The notes under the pieces are model-generated. The model was not told the origin of the DNA and did not search any database. It saw nothing but the letters and a program-made list of their open reading frames with translations. This document shows, in pieces, positions 19,179 through 28,541 of a DNA stretch of 64,000 bases. Location of the stretch: NCBI GenBank assembly GCA_963834135.1, contig CAWIAN010000005.1, forward strand, positions 1-64,000, given 5' to 3'. The position numbers and the translations under genes are program-made. This DNA is from Bog-257 sp963834135. GTDB taxonomy: Bacteria; Acidobacteriota; Terriglobia; Terriglobales; Acidobacteriaceae. Every line of letters starts with the position of its first letter. The first letter of the stretch is position 1.

Positions 19179-20681
19179 TTACTTAACTCCGGCCAGAGTG
19201 AGCTCTGGCTTTTCTTTCTTCGCGAACGGTGGAATCACGTTCGCGCCTTCCAGCTCGGTTCGAACGTTCCCGACCAGTTCGTTGAACTTCTCTTCGAAGC
19301 GATCTCGATTCTTATTGGCCTGTCCGCCGATCCAGAGCACCAGGTTTCCCTGCGGATTCGTCACAGCGGCGATCCACACGCGCATGTGTACGAGGTAGAA
19401 GGCCACGAACAGCCCGAATCCCATCAACAGGACACCGCCCCAAACCAGCCACTGTCCGGGCTCGTGCGATACTTCCAACCCTGTGTAGTAGCCCATATCC
19501 ATGTCGCGGAAATCGAACTTGTAGTTGGTGGAAGGGCCTTGGGCGGCGCTGTTGTACGCGGGGAATATCCATAGGGTGGCGGCCTCTTTGGCCGAAGCGG
19601 TCTTTACTTGCAGACGAAATGCCGGATTCACCGGATCATCGGAGCGTTTGAAGACTTGATTGTCACGCACGAAGAAGTCGGGAATATACTCGGCGAGGGT
19701 AACCGTTGTTCCGGAATCCAGTTGTACGGGCTGATCCAACGATAGCGTGATGTCCCGAGCGGGACTCGCGGGGGCCACAGCAAGTTTCGCAGTTGTCGGC
19801 GATCCGGAGATATCCGGCGTGACTGCGACCTTCAGTCCGTTGAGCTTCCCCGTACCTCCGAAGCTGGCCTGATAGAAACGCAGGCCATGATGCACGAGCG
19901 GATCGTTAACAACGATCTGCTTGGCCTCAATCTCGCGTCCGTCCTGCACCACCGCCAGATTCGACCACCAGCGCTTTGGTGAACCATCTGCGTAATTCTC
20001 CTGCCCCGCTCCGTTGCATTTCACCGAGAAGGGAAGCTGCTTCATGCCGCCGGCACGCAGCTCAATGGTGTTGCTGGTTTGCCCTTTCTGTAAGGCCATG
20101 TAGCCGCTGTAACCAAAGACCCCATCGATGATGCCGCCGGCGAAAATCAAAAGAAGGCTGGCATGGACGATGTATACCGCCATCACAGAGAAGCGATAGC
20201 GTTCGGAATATAAGGAAGGTTCGATCCTGTCGGCTATGCGTTCGACCGGCCAACCCGATTTCTTCAGCGCTCGTTCCGCCGCGTTTAAGCCGTCTTCGGT
20301 GTTACTGATCGGCAGTTCGATTTTCGTGGGGAGCGCTAGGCGAAAGTGTGAATCTGTTTTGCGGTATGGTCGCGCATAGAATCGCCACGCATTGGGGAAT
20401 CGGTCAACCGAGATTACGATGATGCTCAAACTGACGAGACACATCAGAGCCAAGAACCACCAGGCGTGAAACACATCGGTGAGCGTCAACCGGTCAAGCC
20501 ATCGCAGGGTCGCCGGTGAGTAAGCTCGGGCGAGCTTCTCGGGCTCCGTAACAGGCCGCTGCAGGACAAACGTGCCAAGCGCGGAGGCGATTACTACCAG
20601 AATCAGCAAAACGATGCCCGTTCGCAGATTGCCAAGTGCTTTGTGAATTCGTTTAGGAATGGACGAAAGGCTGAGCGCCAT
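19179..20681 (-). CDS. resB: Cytochrome c biogenesis protein ResB (Ccs1)
   Basis: About 500 residues. Membrane helices are seen near the N-terminus (TGIVLLILVVIASALGTFVL), around 75-95 and 165-185, and one near the C-terminus (WLVWGGVLLMGFGLFVAFYL), with a large periplasmic domain between. It has the conserved ALGTFVLQRP, FHAWWFLAL and VNDPLVHHGLRFYQASFG segments of the ResB family. It partners CcsB in haem transfer to apocytochromes. ATG 20681 is supported by AAGGAG. The cytosolic tail after the last helix is long and charged. First gene of the resB-ccsB operon. Confidence 0.93.
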   Translation of the reverse strand: MALSLSSIPKRIHKALGNLRTGIVLLILVVIASALGTFVLQRPVTEPEKLARAYSPATLRWLDRLTLTDVFHAWWFLALMCLVSLSIIVISVDRFPNAWRFYARPYRKTDSHFRLALPTKIELPISNTEDGLNAAERALKKSGWPVERIADRIEPSLYSERYRFSVMAVYIVHASLLLIFAGGIIDGVFGYSGYMALQKGQTSNTIELRAGGMKQLPFSVKCNGAGQENYADGSPKRWWSNLAVVQDGREIEAKQIVVNDPLVHHGLRFYQASFGGTGKLNGLKVAVTPDISGSPTTAKLAVAPASPARDITLSLDQPVQLDSGTTVTLAEYIPDFFVRDNQVFKRSDDPVNPAFRLQVKTASAKEAATLWIFPAYNSAAQGPSTNYKFDFRDMDMGYYTGLEVSHEPGQWLVWGGVLLMGFGLFVAFYLVHMRVWIAAVTNPQGNLVLWIGGQANKNRDRFEEKFNELVGNVRTELEGANVIPPFAKKEKPELTLAGVK

Positions 20682-21047
20682 ACGTGCGTGCTCCTTCCCT
20701 GAGCAAGTGACAAGTGCAACTTGCAAACCATACGTCGCAACGCACGTAAGCCAATGATTATTAAGCTCTTACTGAAGGCGGTTTACTCGGATAGCCAGGG
20801 TGAGAGTGAGTCATAGCACCCATGCGAGTGATGAAACCGCGCAACTTCCTGAGACTGTTGCTGGTTGTTTCAGTCTCCCGCGACGGATTACCCCTGTATC
20901 TGATTGACGGCTGGAGGCTTGGCCCATTCGAATGCCTGATCCGGCAACGGAGGCAGAATTGCACCAACTCCATAGATCGAGTCACCGTTGAACTCGGTGA
21001 CCAGAGGCGGCCAGCTGGTTTTGGCAAAACGCCAGGGGTGAGTTTCG
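20682..21047. other. 366-bp intergenic region with a possible gene remnant
   Basis: Divergent spacer between resB and the MBOAT gene, presumably holding both promoters. On the minus strand about 20912-21033 reads as an open, coding-like stretch with no start codon (it includes LVTEFNGDSIYGVGAILPPL) ending in a stop, and could be the 3' remnant of a lost gene. I see no convincing promoter consensus. Confidence 0.35.
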
Positions 21048-22502
21048 TTGCTCCAACCTATTCTCTACATTCTGGTGTTTCTGACTGGGCTCGTGGTGCT
21101 CAGGAAGGTCCGCTCGGTCGCGATACGCCAGGCGGCCCTCCTCGCCGGTAGTTACGTCGTCTACTTCACTTGGGGCCATTGGTTCCTGGCGGTACTACTG
21201 GCCTCGACCGTCTCGAACTACCTGGTTGGAGAGTGGGTGAGGCGCCGTCCCTATTGGCCCGCTCTCGCCAGTGGCATCGTGCTGAACCTGATTCTTCTCG
21301 CCACTTTTAAATATCTGCCACCAGTCGCGTTCGCCATGCCGTTCGCTTCGCTACAGCGTTTCGCGCACGTCGCGCTGCCGCTCGGAATGTCGTTTTGGAC
21401 GTTCCAGGCTATGAGCTATTTGTTTGATCAATACCAAGGCGAAGAACTAACTCCCACATTTACAGAGTTCGCCCTGTACATGGCGTTCTTTCCGGTCGCT
21501 ATATCGGGCCCGATCTGCCGCATGCCGGAGATGCTCCCGCAATTCCGTTCGGCCGAGAAGGTCCCGTGGCGGGAGATGGAGCGAGGCTTTCAGCGCATCG
21601 CCACCGGAATTCTCATGATGCAGTTGGCCAAGCTACTAGGACAGGGGATCCTGTCGGGCGACGGTATCAATAGCGGATTCGACACCCTAACACGCTGGAG
21701 CGGCCCGGATGTCTGGTGCCTGGCAATCGGCTATGGATTACAGCTCTTCTTCGATTTTGCCGGATATTCGCACATCGCCATCGGCGCGGCCCAGATGCTG
21801 GGCTTTATCGTCCCCGAGAATTTTGCTCATCCCTTCCAGTCGACCAGTCCATCGGTTTTTTGGACGCGTTGGCACATGTCTCTTTCGTTCTGGATCCGCG
21901 ATTACGTTTTTCTTCCTCTAGCTGTCTTGCGGCGAGAGGTGTGGTGGCGAAATCTGGTGCTGGTCATCTCGATGGTCCTGTTCGGGGTGTGGCACAAGGC
22001 AAGTTTGCTGTTTGTGCTTTGGGGTTGCTATCACGGAGCGCTCCTGCTTCTACACAGGCAAGTGCAGCAATTGCAAAGACGATTCGATTGGGAGCCATCC
22101 ACGCAAGTATGGGAAGGGCTCTCGTGGTTTTTCACACTCGGTCTAATCAGCCTCGGCTGGATTCTCTTTCGAGCCGTCAGCCTTACTCAAGCCAGGCAAA
22201 TGTTTGGGGCGGTGCTTTCGCCGGCGAGCTACACTTCTCATTTCTTAAGTGGAAGTCTGTATCTTCTAGTGGCCGGTTTGATCGCCGGTTATGTTGTCGT
22301 GGTCATCGTGGCGAAGAAGCTCAGTCCGTATTCATCCGGGGAAGGACCGGCCTCCGTTCAAGTGAGTGGATTCGTCGCAGTATTGATCCAGAAACGCTGG
22401 TTCTGGCTTCCTCCGTTATATGCGTTGACCCTGCTTGTGGTGACCGTAGTGACGTTCACGCAAGGCACGAATGCAGCACAACTCGTGTACCGAAGGTTCT
22501 AG
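21048..22502 (+). CDS. MBOAT-family O-acyltransferase (AlgI/DltB-like)
   Basis: 484 residues with about ten membrane helices. MBOAT landmarks are PLGMSFWTFQAMSYLFDQY, FFPVAISGPICRMPEM, LFFDFAGYSHIAIGAAQMLG, FWTRWHMSLSFWIRDYVFLPL and the catalytic-His segment LFGVWHKASLLFVLWGCYHG. Such proteins move acyl groups across the membrane onto polysaccharides or teichoic acids, usually with an SGNH partner that completes transfer; a convergent SGNH gene is next door. The start is TTG at 21048 after GGGGTG. A long C-terminal extension after the core adds more helices. The polymer modified is unknown. Confidence 0.88.
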   Translation: MLQPILYILVFLTGLVVLRKVRSVAIRQAALLAGSYVVYFTWGHWFLAVLLASTVSNYLVGEWVRRRPYWPALASGIVLNLILLATFKYLPPVAFAMPFASLQRFAHVALPLGMSFWTFQAMSYLFDQYQGEELTPTFTEFALYMAFFPVAISGPICRMPEMLPQFRSAEKVPWREMERGFQRIATGILMMQLAKLLGQGILSGDGINSGFDTLTRWSGPDVWCLAIGYGLQLFFDFAGYSHIAIGAAQMLGFIVPENFAHPFQSTSPSVFWTRWHMSLSFWIRDYVFLPLAVLRREVWWRNLVLVISMVLFGVWHKASLLFVLWGCYHGALLLLHRQVQQLQRRFDWEPSTQVWEGLSWFFTLGLISLGWILFRAVSLTQARQMFGAVLSPASYTSHFLSGSLYLLVAGLIAGYVVVVIVAKKLSPYSSGEGPASVQVSGFVAVLIQKRWFWLPPLYALTLLVVTVVTFTQGTNAAQLVYRRF

Positions 22503-22562
22503 AGTTTGTCGAATTCCCAACGCGTGTAAACCGGAAGCTTCGCGTGATATTCCACGGAACGC

Positions 22563-24272
22563 TTACTGAATCTGGGCACCGTCAGGTGTGAATACCGGGA
22601 AGCCATCCCAGGGCTGCGAAAGTTTTAGCTCATCTACGGCGGCCTGGCGGTCGAAGTTGAAGAGAAAAAGCCCGTGGTTGTAGTGCAGGATGCGATCGTT
22701 TGGATTTTGCGTTATTGCCCACCGATATTCGGCCTCAGTCTCGTCGGGAGTTTCCGTCGACGGCTGAGCATCCTCCATCATCCGAAACATCTGTTCGGAA
22801 TGGTTTACCTGGTTGGTGAAAGGAGGCCGCTGTAGGCGCTGTAGCATTTCGTTGGCGATGCGCGAATGATCATAGCCGGTGAATGCCAACAAACGGTCGC
22901 ATTCTGCTTGCGAAGGGGCATCGTCCTGGGCCACCGGATGTCCTGCGAGATGGCCGGCGACCGATTGGAACATCGCGCGTGCGAGCAGGTAATTGCCAAG
23001 AGGCGTCAAGTGAACGTGCTCGTAAACAAGATCGCTCCCGACGACGCCATTTGTACTTTGTTGAGCCAAAAGCGCGGCGGCATCTACCAGACTGACACCA
23101 GGGAGTGAGGAGGCCACGGCCCGATTAATATCGTTGATCCGGCTGTCTGCACGAAAGCGCAGCGTATCGAGGTCGCGAGCACGTTCGAAGTGATGACTGG
23201 CGTCGGGATATTTGCCCATCATCCATAGATCACGGGCGATCCTAAATTCCAACTCCGCATATTGGTCGTCAATGGCCAGCGCGGCTGTATACAGCTTCAC
23301 CGCCTGGTCGTAGGACCTGGTACCCTCCGCCTCCGAACCCTGTTGCACCAGGCTGGTCCACTTGGCCAAATCATCCCGACTGAGATCGGCACGATGCTGC
23401 GACGCGAACGGAGCACAATCCTTCAAGTTTGTTGCCACGGTGCTGACAATGACCTGAGCGCCGGAGTTGCGGGCCGCGATCACCGTATCACGCAGGTTCG
23501 CTTCGAAATTCGCGTACGTGTCTTTCATCAGAGGCGAGCTGGCCGGAACCTGCTTATCAAGAAACATCTCCATGCCGCCCCACTCTCGCTTTTGGGCACC
23601 GAGTTGAGTGAGCAGCTGGCCGATTCTCGTGGAGCGCAGAAAAATATTGGCCCGGATAACCGGCAAGCTCATAGCCGAGGACGTCAGAGCCGTTCCTGGA
23701 CCGTAAGGACCCACTACCTCGTTGTTTCCCGAGTAGATGATGAAGACGTCCGGGCGCTGTTTAGCTAGCCCCTTTGCGATCGGCAGCAGGACGTGGGAGT
23801 TTATTGCCACGCTGCCGGTGTTAATCACCTCAAACGTCACCTGCGGAAATTGCTTCCGCAGCATCACTTCTAAATATCGGCTGAAAGCGTAGGCGGGATC
23901 CGGATCTCCCATAGCTGCGGACTCCCCAAGCACGAAGACACGGAATGTTCCTGCTGGCTTGGCCGCGGGAATGGCATAGGCCTCAGGCGTCTTAATCATG
24001 CCTGGCGGGAAAAATGGTGCAGGGAAGAAGAGGTTGTAGCAAGCGGCAGGCTGGCCATGGATGGTGCAGGGCTGCGTCAGGTCGGTGGAATATCCGATGT
24101 TGAATGCACGCAAGCCGATCTCGACAGCGACCAGCAGCAGCAGAGGTATCCCGACAGCTGACCCCACTCGCAGCACCCACCAACGCCATCCTCGATGCGC
24201 GCTTTCAGGAACGGCGTCCTGCCGGTCTTCAGCTGATCGAACCTGTTCGTTCTCCACTTCGGATTCGTGCAT
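22563..24272 (-). CDS. Membrane-anchored SGNH-hydrolase with TPR-like segment
   Basis: 569 residues. One N-terminal membrane helix (VGIPLLLLVAVEIGLRAF) puts the bulk in the periplasm. SGNH blocks: nucleophile Ser in VFVLGESAAMGDPDP, Gly in INTGSVAINSH, Asn in IYSGNNEVVGPYG and the C-terminal Asp/His-type block VYEHVHLTPLGNYLLARA. A helical repeat-like region (about 300-370, e.g. YDQAVKLYTAALAIDDQYAEL) interrupts the hydrolase fold. It converges with the MBOAT gene (60 bases between stops). SGNH-MBOAT pairs acylate or deacetylate surface glycans in many bacteria, so cooperation is likely but inferred. Confidence 0.82.
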   Translation of the reverse strand: MHESEVENEQVRSAEDRQDAVPESAHRGWRWWVLRVGSAVGIPLLLLVAVEIGLRAFNIGYSTDLTQPCTIHGQPAACYNLFFPAPFFPPGMIKTPEAYAIPAAKPAGTFRVFVLGESAAMGDPDPAYAFSRYLEVMLRKQFPQVTFEVINTGSVAINSHVLLPIAKGLAKQRPDVFIIYSGNNEVVGPYGPGTALTSSAMSLPVIRANIFLRSTRIGQLLTQLGAQKREWGGMEMFLDKQVPASSPLMKDTYANFEANLRDTVIAARNSGAQVIVSTVATNLKDCAPFASQHRADLSRDDLAKWTSLVQQGSEAEGTRSYDQAVKLYTAALAIDDQYAELEFRIARDLWMMGKYPDASHHFERARDLDTLRFRADSRINDINRAVASSLPGVSLVDAAALLAQQSTNGVVGSDLVYEHVHLTPLGNYLLARAMFQSVAGHLAGHPVAQDDAPSQAECDRLLAFTGYDHSRIANEMLQRLQRPPFTNQVNHSEQMFRMMEDAQPSTETPDETEAEYRWAITQNPNDRILHYNHGLFLFNFDRQAAVDELKLSQPWDGFPVFTPDGAQIQ

Positions 24273-24290
24273 GTCGTCGAAGACGTATTT

Positions 24291-25022
24291 CTAGCTGTTT
24301 GGTCCTGCAGGCTTAGTGTCCGATTCGGCCTTATCCTGCTTCAACACCGGACCACGCGCGTCGTTAATCATCTGTTGCACCTGCGCTTTCTGCGGGAAGT
24401 CGGGATTTAGCTTGAGCAACTTTTCCCAGGAAGCAACAGCGCCGGGGACGTCGTGCTTTGCCTGCCAGCGGATCAGCCCGATGTTCATCAAAGCACCCGG
24501 ATGTTTTGGGTTGTAGGTAAGAGCCTTGTCTAATTGGGCGAGGGCACCATCTACGTCCCCTTCGTAATACATGCACGCGGCCATGTCAGCACGAACATCC
24601 GCATTCTTCGGATCGGCCTGCAGCGATTGTTCAAAATACTGCTGTGCTTCCTTGAATTGGTGAGCACTGCGATACACCATGCCGACCTGATTCAAAAGTG
24701 TCGCATTAGTCGGTTCTGCTTTTAGCTTTGCCAGCAGAGGCTCGGCCTTCTTGTCGGCCATGCGCTTCATGTCTTCCATGCTAGGTACGCCATGAGGCAT
24801 TCCGTTCGCTCCGCCAGGCACACTGCCGTTCGTGTTTGCCGCAGCCACCGGCGGTTGCGGCATTGTAGCCTCCGTGGGTACGGCCGCGGCCGGCGGCGAC
24901 GATCCGCGCAGAAGATAGCCGACCGGGAGGCCAACGATCAGGCAGACAACTGCAAGCACGTAAGCCTGCATTGGTTTCCAGAGGGCCCGCGATTTTTCGG
25001 GTTGGTTGACTCCCTCTTCCAT
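24291..25022 (-). CDS. Membrane-anchored TPR protein, NrfG/CcmH-like
   Basis: About 243 residues. The N-terminal membrane helix (AYVLAVVCLIVGLPVGYLL) is followed by a Pro/Ala-rich linker and four TPR units from about residue 95 (e.g. FKEAQQYFEQSLQADPKNAD, VDGALAQLDKALTYNPKHPG). The layout resembles TPR proteins of cytochrome c assembly (CycH/NrfG), but TPR scaffolds are generic. CAGGAG eight bases before ATG 25022 fixes the start. It lies 18 bases upstream of the SGNH gene on the same strand, so it is probably co-transcribed and may scaffold the acyl-transfer complex instead. Confidence 0.8.
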   Translation of the reverse strand: MEEGVNQPEKSRALWKPMQAYVLAVVCLIVGLPVGYLLRGSSPPAAAVPTEATMPQPPVAAANTNGSVPGGANGMPHGVPSMEDMKRMADKKAEPLLAKLKAEPTNATLLNQVGMVYRSAHQFKEAQQYFEQSLQADPKNADVRADMAACMYYEGDVDGALAQLDKALTYNPKHPGALMNIGLIRWQAKHDVPGAVASWEKLLKLNPDFPQKAQVQQMINDARGPVLKQDKAESDTKPAGPNS

Positions 25023-25462
25023 TGTTTGACACTCCTGTGAAGACTTGTGGCTCAAGCTGGCTGGCGCCGATATTGGCAGTCACCCCGGCGGCGCAGACGC
25101 TCAGGAGTATAGGAGCATGGGGATTGCCAAACACAGAACCCATCGCATTCTCTCTAAAGACCTTTGTGGCAGCTACTTAGCTGCCGCCATGGGACAGTAA
25201 TTCCTACAATCGGGGCTCGAGAGCGCGTTTTTCGCCCCACTGTGCGCGTCTTTTAACGCCTGCGAGAGCCCGCCGCTCCATCGGCCCCGTTACTTTGCCG
25301 TGCATATTCAATCGTTTGCACAACAATTGATATGGAAGGGCAGGTGCTTTGATCAATGCCAGAGGGTGAGAGCAAGAGGGTGATTCAACATCGCCGTTTT
25401 CCGGGATTCGAAGCTTCGCAGACATTTTCAAGGAACCGGCTCTCCCCAAAAGCAGGTTCGTC
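25023..25462. other. 440-bp divergent intergenic region
   Basis: Lies between the TPR gene (minus) and the flavoprotein gene (plus) and must contain both promoters. I see no clear -35/-10 pair, hairpin or coding signal beyond spurious short frames. Confidence 0.4.
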
Positions 25463-26980
25463 ATGGAAAGCAAGCTTTACAAATCTATCGTCGTCGGTGC
25501 CGGTCCAGCGGGTCTGACCGCGGCCTACGAGTTATCGAAGCAGAATCAACCTGTAGTCGTTCTCGAGGCAGATCCCGACTACGTCGGTGGCATCTCTCGT
25601 ACCGTCAACTACAAGGGCTTCCACTTCGATATCGGAGGACATCGCTTCTTCTCGAAGTCGCGGGAGATTGAAGATCTTTGGACGGAAATTGGTGGTGACC
25701 TGATGCTGGATCGTCCTCGCTCATCGCGGATTTTCTATCGTGGAAAATTCTACAGCTATCCTCTGAAGGCTTTTGAAGCTTTGTCGAAACTGGGACTCTT
25801 CGAATCCGCGTGCTGCATGGCATCGTTTGCCAAGGCTAAGCTTCGGCCTACTCCAAATCCTAAGACATTTGAGAAGTGGGTCATCAATCAGTTTGGCGAG
25901 CGACTTTTCCGGATCTTCTTCAAAACTTATACGGAAAAGGTTTGGGGGATGAGCTGCGCTGAGATCTCGGCCGATTGGGCTGCCCAGCGTATCAAGGGAC
26001 TTTCTCTCGGGTCCGCCATCAAGCATGCCTTGTTGCCGCAGCGAAAATCTGGAGATCGCAAGAACGTTGTCAAAACCTTGATCGACACCTTCCGCTATCC
26101 GCGTCAGGGTCCGGGCATGATGTGGGAACGTTGCGCCGAGAGGATTAGCGCACTGGGCGGTGAAGTGCTTCTCGGCCGCAGGGTGGTTGGCTGTTCTTTC
26201 AATAAGTCGACTCAGCACTGGACGGTCCAAGTGCGCAACGGCGCGGGAGAAATCGAGTCCTATGAAGCCGAACATCTCGTCTCGTCGATGCCAATCCGCG
26301 AGCTGGTGGCTCAAATTCAGCCTGAGCTTCCCGCAGCTGCGTTGCAGGCAGCGGAATCTCTGCGCTATCGCGACTTCCTGACCATCGGTCTCATCGTACG
26401 TGACAAAGATCGCTTCACGGATAATTGGATCTACATACACGATTCATCGGTAAAGGTTGGACGAGTACAAAACTACAAATCATGGTCACCGGAGATGGTA
26501 CCCGACGACCGATTCTGCTGTTATGGACTCGAATACTTCTGCTTTGAGGGCGACGGCCTCTGGAATGCCAGTGAGGAAGAACTGCTTGCCTTGGCCAAGA
26601 AAGAGATCGCGCAAATCGGGCTGGCATCAGCGGACGATGTTGTGGACGGTTGTGTGATCCGTCAACGAAAGGCTTATCCAGTCTACGACGACGAGTACCA
26701 AACCCATGTCGTTACCATACGGCAGGCACTGGAAGAGAATTGCGCTAATCTACACCTGGTTGGGCGGAATGGTATGCACAAGTACAACAATCAGGACCAC
26801 GCGATGATGACGGCTCTTCTAGCTGCGAAAAACATTATTGCGGGCCGTTCCGAATATGATGTTTGGGCTGTGAATCAGGACGCCGAATACCACGAAGCTG
26901 GCAGCGCTGGCGGCGACCTGGTCACCAACGATCGTCTGGTGCCTATCGTCAAGCAACAGGAAGCTTCGCTAGCGCGATGA
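25463..26980 (+). CDS. FAD-dependent amine-oxidase/UDP-galactopyranose-mutase-like protein
   Basis: 505 residues. An N-terminal dinucleotide fold, IVVGAGPAGLTAAYELSK, is followed by VVLEADPDYVGGISRT and FDIGGHRFFSKS, the pattern of the NAD(P)-binding_8 flavoproteins that include UDP-galactopyranose mutase and protoporphyrinogen oxidase. The C-terminal FAD-binding block is NLHLVGRNGMHKYNNQDHAMMTALLAA. The family is frequent in polysaccharide clusters, which fits the membrane glycosyltransferase-like genes downstream. The exact reaction is not resolved. ATG 25463 follows a weak ribosome site; a gap of about 80 bases separates it from the next gene. Confidence 0.8.
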   Translation: MESKLYKSIVVGAGPAGLTAAYELSKQNQPVVVLEADPDYVGGISRTVNYKGFHFDIGGHRFFSKSREIEDLWTEIGGDLMLDRPRSSRIFYRGKFYSYPLKAFEALSKLGLFESACCMASFAKAKLRPTPNPKTFEKWVINQFGERLFRIFFKTYTEKVWGMSCAEISADWAAQRIKGLSLGSAIKHALLPQRKSGDRKNVVKTLIDTFRYPRQGPGMMWERCAERISALGGEVLLGRRVVGCSFNKSTQHWTVQVRNGAGEIESYEAEHLVSSMPIRELVAQIQPELPAAALQAAESLRYRDFLTIGLIVRDKDRFTDNWIYIHDSSVKVGRVQNYKSWSPEMVPDDRFCCYGLEYFCFEGDGLWNASEEELLALAKKEIAQIGLASADDVVDGCVIRQRKAYPVYDDEYQTHVVTIRQALEENCANLHLVGRNGMHKYNNQDHAMMTALLAAKNIIAGRSEYDVWAVNQDAEYHEAGSAGGDLVTNDRLVPIVKQQEASLAR

Positions 26981-27059
26981 ATATCACGCCCAACTTCCGC
27001 TCTCCGGTGCGCTGCCAGGTTCGTAACGCGTGCGTCGATCGACTCAGGAGTCGCCGTTT

Positions 27060-28541
27060 GTGAGCGCTAGCCGGGAACTGCGCAATCTTCTCAGATTTCG
27101 GCCGCTCCAATTGGCGGCCCTAGTCGGGTTTCTGACCTTCATCGGCGGCTTCGCCTTCTACACCAAACTCTGCGTCATCGACAATGACATCTGGTGGCAC
27201 CTCAAGGTCGGCGACTGGATTGTCGCTCACATGGCCGTGCCTCACACGGGTATCCTGTCTCGCACGGCTGCCAGCCGTCCTTGGGTGGCGTATAGCTGGG
27301 GCTACGAAGTGCTGATGTCCCTGGTTTATCGTTGGTATGGACTACTTGGCATCGGCCTGTATGGAACATTCTTGACGATCGCAGTGGCCTATGCCATTTA
27401 CTGGATGCTGCGCCGGTTGTCGGGGCAGTTCTGGATTTCCTTGGTGCTAGCGGTGCTGACGAGTTGGGCATTCGTTTTCAACGGAATGCCACGTCCAGTC
27501 TTCTTTTCGATCGCTTTGTTTTGCGTTACGCTGCAACTGCTGTTGGACGCCAATCGTACCGGACAGATCGAGGGACTCTATTGGCTGCCGTTGATTTTCT
27601 TCATTTGGGCAAATCTGCACATCCAGTTCATTTATGGACTATTTCTGGTGGGGCTGCTCGTGGCTACCACCGTCGCTCAGAAGCTGACAAGCGCCCTGAA
27701 CATTGCTCCCGACTTCTTACAGCCGTGTAGGTTGCCGGCATTGGCCCTCATTGTCCTGTTTGCAGCCTGTGTAGCGGCGACTCTGGTGGGCCCGAACTTT
27801 TATCATCCCTATGAAGCTGTCTATGATTACTCAAAGGCGAAATTTTCTTACAAGGTTATTATTGAACTGCAGCCGCTCAGCTTTCGAGGATCCAGCCACT
27901 ACGTCCAGCTTTTGCTGACGGCCCTCGGCTTCTACGCGGTCGGATGGAAAAAGAAAATTGATCTTTTCAAGCTGTCGATGCTGACGATTTGCAGCCTGGT
28001 CGCTTATCGCACGATGAGGGATGCATGGTTCATCGCGATTCCGGCAGCAGCCTGCGTTGCCGACATCTTCTCCGCCGACGAAGAACGCGACCCAGGCGAA
28101 AGCTGGTTAGAAAATCTCGGAATCGCGGCGGTTGTAGCACTGCTCCTGGTCGTGGTATCCAGGGGGACCGACTTTACCCAGCGCGATCTCGATCGCGCGA
28201 TCAGCTCAGCCTATCCGGTCAACGCGGTTAACTTTCTGCGGCGGAATCCGCAGCCCGGGCCCTTATATAACAACCTGGGCTGGGGTGGATTTCTGATGTG
28301 GTATATGCCTGATTATCCGGTGGCCATCGACGGTCGTAACGATCTTTACGGGGACCAACTCGACGAACTCTTCTACGCCTCCCAAAGCGCTGAATCCGGA
28401 TACGCTACCGACCCTTACTTGAACGAGGCGGGCGTGGTTTTGCTAAGCGCAGACCTCCCGCTGGCCAAGATTCTAACCGCAGATTCCCGCTTCCAGCTCA
28501 TTTACCAGGACCAATTAGCTGTGGTGTTTGGTCGTCGGTAG
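27060..28541 (+). CDS. Polytopic membrane protein, glycosyltransferase-C-like (paralogue 1)
   Basis: About 493 residues and ten or more hydrophobic helices. Notable motifs are CVIDNDIWWHLKVGDWI after helix 1, then PWVAYSWGYEV, IFFIWANLHIQFIYGL, RTMRDAWFIAIPAAA and the C-terminal GWGGFLMWYMPDYPVAIDGRNDLYG. These are shared almost segment by segment with the protein at 30045-31526, so they are paralogues. The early acidic pair (DND) and the overall topology recall lipid-linked GT-C enzymes, but I cannot name a family with certainty. GTG 27060 is preferred for its AGGAG site over GTG 27030. It converges with the next gene, overlapping 44 bases. Confidence 0.7.
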   Translation: MSASRELRNLLRFRPLQLAALVGFLTFIGGFAFYTKLCVIDNDIWWHLKVGDWIVAHMAVPHTGILSRTAASRPWVAYSWGYEVLMSLVYRWYGLLGIGLYGTFLTIAVAYAIYWMLRRLSGQFWISLVLAVLTSWAFVFNGMPRPVFFSIALFCVTLQLLLDANRTGQIEGLYWLPLIFFIWANLHIQFIYGLFLVGLLVATTVAQKLTSALNIAPDFLQPCRLPALALIVLFAACVAATLVGPNFYHPYEAVYDYSKAKFSYKVIIELQPLSFRGSSHYVQLLLTALGFYAVGWKKKIDLFKLSMLTICSLVAYRTMRDAWFIAIPAAACVADIFSADEERDPGESWLENLGIAAVVALLLVVVSRGTDFTQRDLDRAISSAYPVNAVNFLRRNPQPGPLYNNLGWGGFLMWYMPDYPVAIDGRNDLYGDQLDELFYASQSAESGYATDPYLNEAGVVLLSADLPLAKILTADSRFQLIYQDQLAVVFGRR

